29,381 nt of DNA from JANWHF01 sp036276235 (GCA_036276235.1 DATBDZ010000038.1:1-29381), one strand, 5' to 3'; counted from the stretch's first letter, positions 16,886-25,954 are shown. Numbers and translations: made by a program. Notes: generated by a model from the sequence alone, not told the origin.

Positions 16886-18166
16886 ATGGCCCAGCCGCCG
16901 GAATGGAAGAAGGAGCTCGACTTCGTCACAAACCTGATGCGCGATCTGAGCACGCAGACCGATCCGCAGCAGGCGGCGCTGATGTACGGCAAGCGCCTGC
17001 GCGAAGGTTTCCTGCAAAGCGACGGGTGGATCGCCCTGAGCCGGCGCGGCTTGGAGCCGCCGCAATTTCGCATCACCCGCAGCACCAGATTTAAGCAATC
17101 GATCGATCCCTGGAAGCAGCGCGATCAGTTGCCGCTGCTCAGCGGTGGCCTGCTCGATGAGCTGCTCAGCGCCACCGAGCCGATCATCATCGACGATCTT
17201 CCATCGCGCGTTTCCGACGATGATCCTGCGATTGAATACCTGCGCGGATTTCAAATGCTGGTCACGCTGCCAACCTATGAGGATGGCGCCGTCATCAACA
17301 TGAACGCGATGCTGCTGCATGATCCGGCCACCTTCCGCATCGATCGCTATCCGATTTACGTGTGGCAATCGAATCTGTGGGGCCGCGCGACGCTTAATCT
17401 GGTGATGCGCAAGGAGCTGAAGGTCTTATATGACACGCTGGACAAGGAGATGCGCGTGGTCGGCGACATGCAGCGCGCGCTGCTTCCATCGGACTTGCCG
17501 CAGATTCCGGGTTTGGAATTGGCCGCCTGGTATCAAACTTCGACTCGCGCCGGCGGGGACTATTACGATTTCTTCTCGCTCTCGGATGGCCGCTGGGGAA
17601 TGTTGATCGCCGACGTGAGCGGCCATGGAACGCCCGCCGCCGTGATGATGGCCATCACGCACGCCATCTCGCATCTTCATCCCGGCAGCGGCGTGCCGCC
17701 GGCACAGCTTCTGAATTTCCTGAATCGCACGCTGACCGAGCGATACACCGTCAGCACGGGAACATTCGTGACGGCGTTTTACGGCGTGTACGACCCGGCA
17801 GATCGTTCGCTCACCTACGCCCGCGCCGGCCACAATCCGCCGCGCCTCCTGCGCCGCGGAACGAAGATCAAGTCACTTGGAGATGTCGGGGATCTTCCGC
17901 TGGGCATCGACGCCGACGTGGAATTTCAAGAACGCCGCGAGTTACTGAAGGTGGGCGATACGCTGGTCCTCTACACCGACGGCATTACCGAAGCCCGCAA
18001 CAACGCCGACAATCTTTTCGAAACCGACCGGCTCGATGAGGTCCTCAAGCAAACCTGCGGCTCACCGCAGAAAGTCCTCGATGCGATTCTGGCGTCGGTA
18101 GAAGAATTCACCGGCGGACGCGCGCCGACGGATGATCGAACATTGTTGGTTGCTGAAGTGAAGTAA
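16886..18166 (+). CDS. SpoIIE/RsbU-type serine phosphatase with N-terminal GAF-like domain
   Basis: A 426-residue PP2C-family (PPM) phosphatase of the SpoIIE/RsbU group, which normally dephosphorylates an anti-sigma-factor antagonist in stress or partner-switching pathways. Residues 1-175 look like a GAF-type sensor domain. A linker helix (KELKVLYDTLDKEMRVVGDMQRALLP) then leads to the catalytic domain from about 200. Metal-binding aspartates are in RAGGDYYD (221-228) and IADVSGHG (241-248), with later LYTDGITEA and DDRTLLV motifs. All key residues appear present. No anti-sigma factor or STAS gene is adjacent, so its partner is elsewhere. It is convergent with mqnD, whose stop lies 7 nt away. 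Confidence 0.94.
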   Translation: MAQPPEWKKELDFVTNLMRDLSTQTDPQQAALMYGKRLREGFLQSDGWIALSRRGLEPPQFRITRSTRFKQSIDPWKQRDQLPLLSGGLLDELLSATEPIIIDDLPSRVSDDDPAIEYLRGFQMLVTLPTYEDGAVINMNAMLLHDPATFRIDRYPIYVWQSNLWGRATLNLVMRKELKVLYDTLDKEMRVVGDMQRALLPSDLPQIPGLELAAWYQTSTRAGGDYYDFFSLSDGRWGMLIADVSGHGTPAAVMMAITHAISHLHPGSGVPPAQLLNFLNRTLTERYTVSTGTFVTAFYGVYDPADRSLTYARAGHNPPRLLRRGTKIKSLGDVGDLPLGIDADVEFQERRELLKVGDTLVLYTDGITEARNNADNLFETDRLDEVLKQTCGSPQKVLDAILASVEEFTGGRAPTDDRTLLVAEVK

Positions 18167-18173
18167 AGATCAC

Positions 18174-19052
18174 TCAATCCCCCGCGACGACATATTGAAT
18201 CTCCCCGGCATCCGGCACCAGTCCGGCTTTCGCACCTTCCTTCAACAATTGCGAGATCGCTTCGCGCCCGCGTGGGCCGTAGTCGAGCGTCCAGTGGTTG
18301 ACATACATGCCGACGAAGCGGTCGGCGAGATTGCGATCGAGATCGCGGCCGAATTGCAGCGCGTACTCGACGGCCGCCGGGCGATTGTCGAGGCTGAATT
18401 GGATTGATTTCTTGAGGATATCGGTGACTTCCTGCATTGCCTCGGCACCCAGGTCTTTGCGGATGCAGTTGCCGCCCAGCGGAAGCGGCAGGGCGGTCTT
18501 CTCATGCCACCAGACGCCCATGTCCAATAGAAGATGCAGGCCTTGCTGGGCATAGGTGAGCTGGCCTTCGTGAATCAGCAGACCGGCGTCGGCTTTGCCA
18601 TCCGCTACGTATTTTGGAATCTCATCAAACATCACTACTTCGTAGTCGTAATCGACGCCGGCCTTTCCCAAGGCGAGCTGCAACGAGAGGAAGGCGGTCG
18701 TGAGCTTGCCGGGGATCGCGATCTTCTTTCCTTTGAGGTTGGGGACCCGGCCGCCGCCAAAATCTCCTTTGCGATCGGCGCGGCAAACGACCATCGGGCC
18801 GTAGTTGTCTCCCATGCTGCTACCGCAACTGGTGAGAGCGTATCGATCGGCTACATAGGGATAGGCATGGATCGAGATCGCGGTAATCTCCAGCTCGCCT
18901 TTCATCGCGCGCTGATTGAGCGTCTGAATGTCCTGCAATACGTGCTCAAAACGCCAGCGGCCGGTGGGGATCAGCTCCCTGGCCAGTCCGTAAAACATGA
19001 ACGCATCATCGGGGTCAGGTGAGTGGCCCAGCCGCAACAATCTTTGCTCCAT
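18174..19052 (-). CDS. mqnD: 1,4-dihydroxy-6-naphthoate synthase (menaquinone, futalosine pathway)
   Basis: A 292-residue enzyme of the MqnD family, with a periplasmic-binding-protein-like fold. It converts cyclic dehypoxanthine futalosine to 1,4-dihydroxy-6-naphthoate in the futalosine route to menaquinone. Family features are GHSPDPDDAFMFYGL near the N-terminus, EHVLQDIQTLNQRAMKGELE, GPMVVCRADRKG, and LIHEGQLTYAQQGL, which contains the conserved active-site His. ATG 19052 is preferred over the TTG at 19058 because GGAG lies 8 nt upstream. No other mqn gene is nearby. A quinone role fits a respiratory planctomycete; MqnA is less likely because of the IHE..LTY motif. Confidence 0.93.
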   Translation of the reverse strand: MEQRLLRLGHSPDPDDAFMFYGLARELIPTGRWRFEHVLQDIQTLNQRAMKGELEITAISIHAYPYVADRYALTSCGSSMGDNYGPMVVCRADRKGDFGGGRVPNLKGKKIAIPGKLTTAFLSLQLALGKAGVDYDYEVVMFDEIPKYVADGKADAGLLIHEGQLTYAQQGLHLLLDMGVWWHEKTALPLPLGGNCIRKDLGAEAMQEVTDILKKSIQFSLDNRPAAVEYALQFGRDLDRNLADRFVGMYVNHWTLDYGPRGREAISQLLKEGAKAGLVPDAGEIQYVVAGD

Positions 19053-19397
19053 CTTCAATGCTCCAGGGAAAGCTCGCGGATTATAGGAATCAATGGCCCC
19101 ACGAAAAGTTCATTTCATTGCTTTTGTCGCGAGGGCCGTGGCACGCGAATCGCATTCGAGGCGAGGTGAGGGCGAAAAACGGTTCGGACGAACCGTCATT
19201 CTTGCCCTCGCTTCGCAACAGGAGGGAAGACAAATGCACTCAACGCGCGGACGTTTGCGCGCCGATACAGTCCGATAAGTGCCGCAATGTGTTGAAACCC
19301 GCGGTGAAGTTTTGCTGTGGATTTACGCGACGGTAGAAGATGCCATCAATCCATGGCGGCCGGTATTTCGCAGAAGTCTTGCACCCGGGAGTCAACG
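19053..19397 (+). other. long leader of beta-helix gene: hairpin and tiny SD-preceded ORF
   Basis: This is the gap between divergent mqnD and the LEPR-XLL beta-helix gene. It holds a two-part inverted repeat: outer arms 19161-19173 and 19204-19216 (11 of 13 matches), and inner perfect 8-bp arms ACGGTTCG/CGAACCGT at 19079-equivalent positions 19179-19186 and 19189-19196. Five nt later a strong SD (GGAGGG, 19221-19226) precedes a 14-codon frame at 19234-19278 (MHSTRGRLRADTVR). The start of the large gene follows about 120 nt downstream. No other gene is supported. Confidence 0.45.
19234..19278 (+). CDS. possible 14-residue leader peptide
   Basis: ATG 19234 is preceded by GGAGGG with a 7-nt spacer, one of the best ribosome binding sites in the window. 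The product would be MHSTRGRLRADTVR, ending at TAA 19276. It is arginine-rich and ends 119 nt before the start of the beta-helix gene, just after a stable hairpin. It could be a regulatory leader peptide, or chance. Only conservation across relatives would tell. Confidence 0.25.
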   Translation: MHSTRGRLRADTVR

Positions 19398-21224
19398 ATG
19401 AAAGCAGGGCGTGTCGCAAAGCGAAAGTCTCGATGTAATGCGGCGTGCGTCGAGGCGATCGAAGGGCGGGTTTTACTTTCCACAAGTTGGTATGTCGCCG
19501 GGAGCGGCAACGATGCCAATCCGGGAACGCTCGCCTTGCCATTTAAGACGATCCAACACGCGGCCAATCTCGCCGGCGCGGGCGATACCGTTTTTATTCG
19601 CGGTGGAACCTATCGCGAGACGGTTACACCGGCACATTCCGGCGTCGCCGGCGCGCCGATCACCTTTAGCGCTTACAACAATGAAGTCGTCACTGTCAGC
19701 GGCGCGGACCCGATCACCGGATGGTCATCGGCGGGCGGATCGACTTACACCGCCACGCAAGCATGGGATCTGGGCGAAGGAAACAATCAGATTTTCGTGG
19801 ACGGCCAGATGATGAACGAGGCGCGCTGGCCCAATCCCAGCGGCGATATCTCAAAGCCGGCGACATCCGTCTTCAAATCAGTGACGGCGACGAACACTTC
19901 CGCGACGATTACCGATCCGGCGCTCACGCAAGCCGCGAATTTCTGGAAGGGGACGTACATCCAGTTCGGCGCGGGTCAGGCGTGGTTTATTCAGACGGGC
20001 ACCGTCACCGCATCCGGCCCTGGATGGCTTACATTTTCCTACACGCGCTCGACAGGGTTTGGCAACTACGACATCCCAACCGCCGGCAATCGCTATTTCC
20101 TCTTCAACAATCCGGCGCTGCTCGATGCGCCGAGCGAATGGTATCGCGATCCGACGAGCGGCAAGGTCTCCTTTATTCCGCCGGTGGGCATCGATCCATC
20201 GAAGCACAATATCACGGCAAAGCATCGGCAGCTCGCGTTCGAGCTGGCCAGCCGCGCTTATATCACGCTCAATCGGATCAACATTTTCGCGGCGACAATT
20301 GACTCCGACGCGAGCACGGGCCATCTGATTATCAATGCGATGAACGCGCGATATCTCACACATTTCATGGTGCAGCCGACCGGGCACGCGCCAAACGCGA
20401 GCACGGGAATTGGCCTCAACGGGGCCAATGATCTGATCGAGAATAGTCGAATTGACGGAAGCGCCGGCGATGGAGTCTTCATGGGCGGGCCCAATGCCCG
20501 CGTCACCAATTGCGTCATTACCAATACCGACTACAGCGGCACCGACGCCGCCCCGGTGCGCGTTTATTCGACGGGCGCGCAGATCGATCACAACACGATC
20601 GCGTTCGCGGGGCAAAACGGGATTCTCATTCGCGCCACCGGACCGAAGATCCTTTACAACACTATTCATGATGTCGGCCTGCAGACGACCGACTGCGGCG
20701 GCATCTATTCCATCCGCCAAAGCGGCGCGGGCGGCGAGATCGCCTGCAACCTGATCTACAACGTCATCACCGGCGGTTACGGCGGCAGCGGAGTTCAGCT
20801 CGACGATTACTCCCACGACTTCACGATCGATCGCAACGTCATCTGGAACGTCAACGATTCGCTGAAGATCACATTTGATTCGCAAAACGATCGCATCTTT
20901 AACAACACGCTGGATGCCACGCAGTTCAGCATCATGATCAACGGAACCTGGAACTGGTCGGGCAGCAAAATCTGCAACAACATCTTCACCCACACGGCCA
21001 AGTTCGGCGCGAATGCGATGGTGACCGATAACCTGCAATCGACGGCATCTCCCATGTTCATAAACAAGGCCGCGGCGAACTACCAACTGCAATCGGCTTC
21101 ACCCGCGATCGACGCGGGCATGGTGATGTCTCCGTTCACGAACGGTTATGTCGGCACCGATCCAGATTTGGGAGCCTATGAATATGGCGCGGCACCATTC
21201 GTCGCGGGGGCGAACATTTCGTAA
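19398..21224 (+). CDS. LEPR-XLL right-handed beta-helix protein
   Basis: A 608-residue exported protein. GGGAG lies 6 nt before ATG 19398. A basic N-terminus precedes VEAIEGRVLLS (18-28), an LEPR-XLL-type motif. The rest is a parallel beta-helix: WYVAGSGNDANPGTLALPFK opens a pectate-lyase-like/DUF1565 start, followed by AGDTVFIRGGTYRE and many short Asn/Gly-rich coils (IENSRIDGSAGDG, NCVITN, IDHNTIAF, ILYNTIHD, IFNNTLDA). It ends with SPAIDAGM and DPDLGAYEYG, typical of such helices. It is probably a secreted or surface polysaccharide-binding or -cleaving protein; no catalytic residues can be assigned with certainty. The next gene begins 11 nt after the stop. Confidence 0.92.
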   Translation: MKAGRVAKRKSRCNAACVEAIEGRVLLSTSWYVAGSGNDANPGTLALPFKTIQHAANLAGAGDTVFIRGGTYRETVTPAHSGVAGAPITFSAYNNEVVTVSGADPITGWSSAGGSTYTATQAWDLGEGNNQIFVDGQMMNEARWPNPSGDISKPATSVFKSVTATNTSATITDPALTQAANFWKGTYIQFGAGQAWFIQTGTVTASGPGWLTFSYTRSTGFGNYDIPTAGNRYFLFNNPALLDAPSEWYRDPTSGKVSFIPPVGIDPSKHNITAKHRQLAFELASRAYITLNRINIFAATIDSDASTGHLIINAMNARYLTHFMVQPTGHAPNASTGIGLNGANDLIENSRIDGSAGDGVFMGGPNARVTNCVITNTDYSGTDAAPVRVYSTGAQIDHNTIAFAGQNGILIRATGPKILYNTIHDVGLQTTDCGGIYSIRQSGAGGEIACNLIYNVITGGYGGSGVQLDDYSHDFTIDRNVIWNVNDSLKITFDSQNDRIFNNTLDATQFSIMINGTWNWSGSKICNNIFTHTAKFGANAMVTDNLQSTASPMFINKAAANYQLQSASPAIDAGMVMSPFTNGYVGTDPDLGAYEYGAAPFVAGANIS

Positions 21225-21235
21225 AATTGCAGGAG

Positions 21236-23317
21236 ATGACGCCGGCGGAACTTCAGCAAACTTTTGAATCCGCTGGCACGCATGTCCGCCTGGGACGCGC
21301 GGCGGAAGCGGAAGAAGCATTCGGACAAATCCTTTCGATCCAGCCCGATCACATCGAATCGATTTCACAACTGGCATTGCTTGCCCTTCGCGGCCAGAGA
21401 TACGCCACGGCAATCCAACACTTTCAGCGCGCTGTCACGATTTCACCGTCGCCGGCGCTTTGCGCGAATCTGGGTCTGGCGCTGGCGTGGGCCGGGCGCT
21501 TGCCGGAGGCAATTGTCGCTTACCAGCGCGCGATTGAGCTGAATCCCAGCATTCCCGAAGTCCATTTCAATCTTGGTCATGCGCTGCAGCAGGATCGGCA
21601 ATTGGAAGCGGCGATGGAGTCGTATCGCCACGCACTGGCGCTGCGGCCGGCTTATCCGCAGGTACTCAACAACATCGGCAATCTGCACAAGCAGATCGGA
21701 CAACTCGATCAGGCGATTGCCGCTTTTGGCGAATTACTCGCACTTCAGCCGCGCAATGCGTCGGCGTGGTTGAATTTTGGAAACGTGTTGCAGGAGAAGC
21801 ATCAGTATGCTCGCGCGGTTAAAGCGTATGAGCAGGCCATTGCGCATCATCCTGATTTTCCCGAAGCCCATTTCAATCTCGCGCATCTGCTGCACGGCAC
21901 CGGTTCGCTCGACCGTGCCGCGGAGGAATATCGCCGCGCTTTAGCGCAGCGGCCGCAATACGGCGAAGCATTGAACAGCCTCGGAAATCTCTTCAAGGAA
22001 CAGGGCGATCTGGATCAGGCAATTGAGTGCTATCGAAAGGCGATTGCCGCGGACGGCAAGACGCCGACGGCACACAGCAATCTCGTTTACACGATGCACT
22101 TTCATCCCGGCTATGACATGCCCGCCATCAGCCAGGAGCTTGTGCACTGGAATGCGCGGTATGCGCAGCCGCTGGCTGGTCAAATGCCACCGGCAACAAA
22201 TGATCGCGCGCCCAATCGCAAGCTGCGCGTCGGATACGTCTCGGCGAACTTCCGGCATCATCCGGTGGGGCGGTTTCTGCTGCCGCTAATGAGCAATCAC
22301 GATCGCGCGAAGTTCGAGATCGCCTGCTATTCGGACACGTTTGTGACTGATGCGATGACCGCCCGGCAGCGCGCCTGCGCCGATCTGTGGCGTGAAACGC
22401 GAGGGCTTTCCGATGCGCAACTCGCCGAGCAAATTCGCGCCGATGGGATCGACATTCTTGTTGATCTGACGATGCACACGGATGGAAGCAGGTTGCTGAC
22501 ATTTGCCTGCAAACCGGCACCGGTGCAGGTGACCTATCTCGCATACTGCGGAACGACGGGTCTTGGGGCGATGGACTATCGGCTGACCGATCCGTATCTG
22601 GATCCAATGGACGCGCCGACGCCGCATTACGGCGAGAAATCGATCCATTTGCCGCGCTCGTATTGGTGCTATCCCGCGCCGGAGGAAGCGGGGGAGGTCA
22701 GCCCGCTGCCGGCGGCGCGAAACGGTTACGTCACATTCGGATGCCTCAACAGCTATTACAAAGTAACGCCGCCGATCTGGTCTGCGTGGTATGAGATTCT
22801 CCGTGCGACGCCAGCCTCGCGGCTGATCCTGTACTGCCCGGAAGGAAGTCACCGCCAGAAGATCGTCGAGCGGTTTGTGCAAAGTGGCTTGGAAGCGGAG
22901 CGACTGCAATTCGTCGGCCGCGCGCTGCCGGCTCAATACTTCCAGCACTATCGGCGGATCGACATCGCCCTCGATCCGTATCCTCACGGCGGCGGCACGA
23001 CCACGTGCGATGCACTGTGGATGGGCGTGCCGGTCATCTCGCTGGCGGGAGAGATTTCCGTTTCGCGATCCGGGTTGAGCATCCTCTCGAACGTCGGGCT
23101 GGCGGAGCTCGTGGCGCGCAGACCGGAGGAATATGTTCAGATCGCGGCCCGATTAACCGGCGACCTGCGACGCCTCGCCGATCTTCGCGCGAAGCTGCGG
23201 CAGCGGATGTTGCAATCGCCGCTCATGGACGGCCCCGGATTTGCGCGCGATGTGGAAGGGGCATTTCGGAAGATGTGGGCGAATTATCGTACGCGTATTT
23301 CCGGCGTCAGCGTCTGA
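21236..23317 (+). CDS. TPR / O-GlcNAc transferase-like (GT41, SPINDLY) protein
   Basis: A 693-residue protein. Residues 1 to about 300 are tetratricopeptide repeats of the 34-residue type (for example AIVAYQRAIELNPSIPEVHF, AVKAYEQAIAHHPDFPEAHF, AIECYRKAIAADG). Residues about 327-690 match the C-terminal catalytic region of GT41 O-GlcNAc transferases: GYVSANFRHHP with the conserved His, NSYYKVTPPIW with the conserved Lys, and YPHGGGTTTCDALWMGVPV for nucleotide-sugar binding. It would transfer a sugar from UDP-GlcNAc or a related donor to Ser/Thr of proteins in the cytoplasm. The start may be ATG 21236 or TTG 21227; AGGAG is directly adjacent to the ATG. Close spacing to the beta-helix gene suggests translational coupling and a shared job. 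Confidence 0.93.
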   Translation: MTPAELQQTFESAGTHVRLGRAAEAEEAFGQILSIQPDHIESISQLALLALRGQRYATAIQHFQRAVTISPSPALCANLGLALAWAGRLPEAIVAYQRAIELNPSIPEVHFNLGHALQQDRQLEAAMESYRHALALRPAYPQVLNNIGNLHKQIGQLDQAIAAFGELLALQPRNASAWLNFGNVLQEKHQYARAVKAYEQAIAHHPDFPEAHFNLAHLLHGTGSLDRAAEEYRRALAQRPQYGEALNSLGNLFKEQGDLDQAIECYRKAIAADGKTPTAHSNLVYTMHFHPGYDMPAISQELVHWNARYAQPLAGQMPPATNDRAPNRKLRVGYVSANFRHHPVGRFLLPLMSNHDRAKFEIACYSDTFVTDAMTARQRACADLWRETRGLSDAQLAEQIRADGIDILVDLTMHTDGSRLLTFACKPAPVQVTYLAYCGTTGLGAMDYRLTDPYLDPMDAPTPHYGEKSIHLPRSYWCYPAPEEAGEVSPLPAARNGYVTFGCLNSYYKVTPPIWSAWYEILRATPASRLILYCPEGSHRQKIVERFVQSGLEAERLQFVGRALPAQYFQHYRRIDIALDPYPHGGGTTTCDALWMGVPVISLAGEISVSRSGLSILSNVGLAELVARRPEEYVQIAARLTGDLRRLADLRAKLRQRMLQSPLMDGPGFARDVEGAFRKMWANYRTRISGVSV

Positions 23318-23346
23318 TAGTGTTGCGGCTGGACGAACGCGAGAAC

Positions 23347-23560
23347 CGTGGCACGGGCGTCCCGCCCGTGATTATTCACCACGGAGGCACGGAGACACGG
23401 AGGCGCGCTCGTAGTCCGATCAGTCACTTGCAAATTGAACTGACTTGAATTGTTTTTTTGAATTGAACGCGCACCTCGCGAGAACACGCTTCGAATTACG
23501 AGCGCGCCTCCGTGTCTCCGTGCCTCCGTGGTGATCCATCCGGGATTCTCGGGCGCGCCG
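23347..23560. repeat. long inverted-repeat element, copy 1
   Basis: Perfect 37-nt arms (23377-23413 and 23497-23533, starting CACCACGGAGGCACGGAG) enclose an 83-nt AT-richer core. A left outer arm (GTGGCACGGGCGTCCCGCCC, 23348-23367) has no matching right partner in this copy. It occupies the gap between the GT41 gene and the AAA ATPase gene. A diverged second copy lies at 28727-28921. The frames that cross it (HGRDARAT, ARRHGG) look spurious. Confidence 0.9.
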
Positions 23561-23615
23561 CGCATTTCGGTGGATGCAGTTGCATTCCCGCGAAGGGGGT
23601 CGAAAATAAGTTCTA

Positions 23616-25106
23616 ATGACCGACCGCGAGAATCTTCATCAGATCTTGCTTAGCCGTCATCCGTTGGTCACGGTTCAGACATTTGAAGAAGAATACGTTC
23701 TGCTCTTGATCCGCGAGTTGGCGGTCAATCTGCAAACGGAGCTATGGACGTGGACGGTGACCGAAGGCCTGCGCGAGGGGCTGCTCGCCAACAGTGCCCT
23801 GATGCCCGACACGGACAATCCGGCGGCGCTTCTTTATATGCTCGCGCACGAGCGGCGGCCGCCGGCTGTTTACGTGCTGCTGGATTTGGCGGGGCATCTG
23901 AAGGATGAGCGCACGATGCGATCGCTGCGCGAAGCCGTCACTGCGATGGCGTCCAGCGGCGGGCAGATCATCATGGTCGATCAGGCGCAGACATTGCCGC
24001 CGATCATCGCTTCGCTGGCCACGCGGTTTGTTCCTTCGCTGCCGGATGAGGCGGAATTGCAGGAGCTCATTCGCGCGACGCTGCGCCACTTGAACGAGCA
24101 GCATCGCATTGATGTGCACCTGACGCGCGAGGAATCGCAGACAATCGTCCGCAATCTGCGCGGTCTCACTCGCCGACAGGCGCGGCACGTGATCGTCGAT
24201 AGTGTCTGCGTCGATCATCGGCTCGATTCCAGCGACATCAACCGCATCCTCGCGCAGAAGCGCCAGGCGATCGCCGCCGACGGCATTCTCGATTATGTCG
24301 AAGCGCCGGTCGATCTAAGCGAGATCGGCGGGTTGAGCCACCTCAAACGCTGGCTGCTCCAGCGGCACAAGTGCATGTCGGAGGCGGCGGTGGCGTTTGG
24401 CATTACGCCGCCGCGCGGAATTCTCATGCTGGGAATTCAAGGCGCGGGAAAAAGTCTTTCGGCCAAAGCAGTCGCCACCGCGTGGCAGCGGCCGCTGTTG
24501 CGGCTCGACGCCGGCGCGCTCTATGATCGCTACATCGGCGAATCCGAACGCCGCCTGCGCGAGGCGCTGGCGCAAACGGAGCGCATGGCGCCGGTCGTTC
24601 TCTGGATCGACGAGATCGAAAAGGGATTCGCCTCCGCCGCGAGCCTCAGCACGGATGGCGGGCTTTCCAAACGGATGTTCGGGACGCTGCTCACCTGGAT
24701 GCAGGAGCATCACTCGCCGGTCTTTTTAATCGCAACTGCAAACGACATTGAAGCATTGCCCGCCGAGCTGCTACGCAAGGGGCGCTTCGACGAGATCTTT
24801 TTTATCGATCTGCCCAACCTCGAGGCCCGCACCGAAATCCTCTGCATTCATCTGAAGAAGCGCAAGCGCGATCCGAGGCAGTTCGACGTGGCGAGCATCG
24901 CCGAGACGTCGGCGGGATTCAGCGGCGCGGAAATCGAGCAGGCGATCATCAGCGGCTTGCACGACGCCTTCGCCGAAGGCGCGGAGCTGGGCACAAAGCA
25001 TATTGTCTCCGCTCTGAAAAACTCCCCGCCGCTGTCAATCACGATGGCGGAGAAGCTCGCCGAGTTGCAGGAGTGGGCGAAAGACCGTTGCGTGCCGGCG
25101 GATTGA
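23616..25106 (+). CDS. Ycf46-like AAA+ ATPase
   Basis: A 496-residue cytoplasmic protein. The N-terminal half (1-230) resembles the non-catalytic domain of Ycf46-type AAA proteins. The C-terminal half is a complete AAA module: Walker A GIQGAGKS (273-280), Walker B VVLWIDEIE (327-335), sensor/arginine-finger region FLIATANDIEALPAELLRKGRFDE, and a lid ending at about 470. The family name comes from chloroplast ORF46; in cyanobacteria it has been linked to carbon uptake control, and in other bacteria its function is open. No clear partner is adjacent, but a small uncharacterised gene follows 74 nt downstream. ATG 23616 has no ideal SD, although GGGGG lies further up. Confidence 0.92.
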   Translation: MTDRENLHQILLSRHPLVTVQTFEEEYVLLLIRELAVNLQTELWTWTVTEGLREGLLANSALMPDTDNPAALLYMLAHERRPPAVYVLLDLAGHLKDERTMRSLREAVTAMASSGGQIIMVDQAQTLPPIIASLATRFVPSLPDEAELQELIRATLRHLNEQHRIDVHLTREESQTIVRNLRGLTRRQARHVIVDSVCVDHRLDSSDINRILAQKRQAIAADGILDYVEAPVDLSEIGGLSHLKRWLLQRHKCMSEAAVAFGITPPRGILMLGIQGAGKSLSAKAVATAWQRPLLRLDAGALYDRYIGESERRLREALAQTERMAPVVLWIDEIEKGFASAASLSTDGGLSKRMFGTLLTWMQEHHSPVFLIATANDIEALPAELLRKGRFDEIFFIDLPNLEARTEILCIHLKKRKRDPRQFDVASIAETSAGFSGAEIEQAIISGLHDAFAEGAELGTKHIVSALKNSPPLSITMAEKLAELQEWAKDRCVPAD

Positions 25107-25180
25107 GTTAGTCCTCTACCCATTTCCCTCCCCATCGCTATATTCTCCCTCCGCAACATCAACGATTTGACTGGAGCGAC

Positions 25181-25591
25181 ATGGCGACAATGACTCTGAT
25201 CCCCAGCAGCGGCAAAGTCTCGGCGGCCAAAGACGGCGTGATCGTCTTCAAGCCGGTCGGAAGCAACTACGAGATGCATCTGGTCAGCCGCGCGTTTGCC
25301 GGGCCGCTGAATAGCCCCGTCAAAGGCCTCATTCGCGTCCGCCCCAAAAAGATCTGGACAGTCCCCAGCGGCGGCCTTTTCGTCAGTCCGATCTTCGGCC
25401 CGCCCAAGACCATTCAGGGCCGCATCCGCAGCATCGACGAGCGGCAAATGATCATCCACGCCGGCGGGGAATTCATCGTAGAGCTGCCGCTCGATGATCG
25501 GATTTACGATCTGGCCAACGGCCCGCTGAAGGTTGGCGTGATGGTAAACGTCGTCGCCGAGCCGGGGGCTACGTTTGAGATGGTGAGATAA
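25181..25591 (+). CDS. small conserved-looking protein of unknown function
   Basis: A 136-residue soluble protein with GGAG 4 nt upstream of ATG 25181. It has no recognised family. The sequence alternates short hydrophobic and polar stretches with Gly/Pro turns (GLFVSPIFGPPKTIQGRI; MIIHAGGEFIVELPLDD), which suggests a small all-beta fold. No signal peptide, helix bundle or metal motif is visible. It follows the Ycf46-like gene in the same direction and may be co-transcribed with it. Codon use matches the neighbours, so a real gene is likely. Confidence 0.8.
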   Translation: MATMTLIPSSGKVSAAKDGVIVFKPVGSNYEMHLVSRAFAGPLNSPVKGLIRVRPKKIWTVPSGGLFVSPIFGPPKTIQGRIRSIDERQMIIHAGGEFIVELPLDDRIYDLANGPLKVGVMVNVVAEPGATFEMVR

Positions 25592-25596
25592 GGCAA

Positions 25597-25830
25597 TCAG
25601 CAGCGAATTTGATCGGTGAGATCTTCGCGATGCCGAATCAGCAGAAATGAGATGCCGATCAGCAGGGGGCTGATGGCAATCAGCACGCCACCGCGGCTCA
25701 TCTGGCCGGTCAGCAGTTGCATGAGGCCGTAATACCCAATAATGAGCGAGGCTGCCGCAAGGCCGCTGATCATCGAAACGATGAGCGCGGTCAAACTCCG
25801 CGCAATTAAGCGATCAACCATGTTCGACAT
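25597..25830 (-). CDS. small two-helix membrane protein
   Basis: A roughly 77-residue hypothetical membrane protein with two hydrophobic helices (about 13-41, ALIVSMISGLAAASLIIGYY, and 48-63, GVLIAISPLLIGISFLLI) and a charged C-terminus (RHREDLTDQIRC). ATG 25830 or 25821 are both possible; no good SD is seen. Its stop is 5 nt from the end of the convergent small gene. It is divergent from the pseudouridine synthase across the leader region. No family recognised. Confidence 0.55.
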   Translation of the reverse strand: MSNMVDRLIARSLTALIVSMISGLAAASLIIGYYGLMQLLTGQMSRGGVLIAISPLLIGISFLLIRHREDLTDQIRC

Positions 25831-25873
25831 GATCGGCCAGATGTTAGATTTCGATTGAATCCACAAAGTCCTC

Positions 25874-25890
25874 CCATATTAACAATATGG
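25874..25890. promoter_or_regulatory. short palindrome, candidate operator
   Basis: CCATATT-AAC-AATATGG is a perfect 7-bp inverted repeat with a 3-nt spacer, between the start of the small membrane gene and the leader of the pseudouridine synthase gene. Its size and position fit a dimeric regulator site, but no regulator gene is adjacent and chance cannot be excluded. Confidence 0.3.
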
Positions 25891-25954
25891 AGTGGCTCGG
25901 AGTGCGAAATCTTGTCGTATCCTCGTTTTTATTCAAAAAACAAGTCTTGCGAGC

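Noticed and set aside
23284..23565. Minus-strand reading frame with NNHGRDARAT and ARRHGG peptides
   Set aside because: It is the translation of the inverted-repeat element (copy 1). Such peptides are a known by-product of this repeat type.
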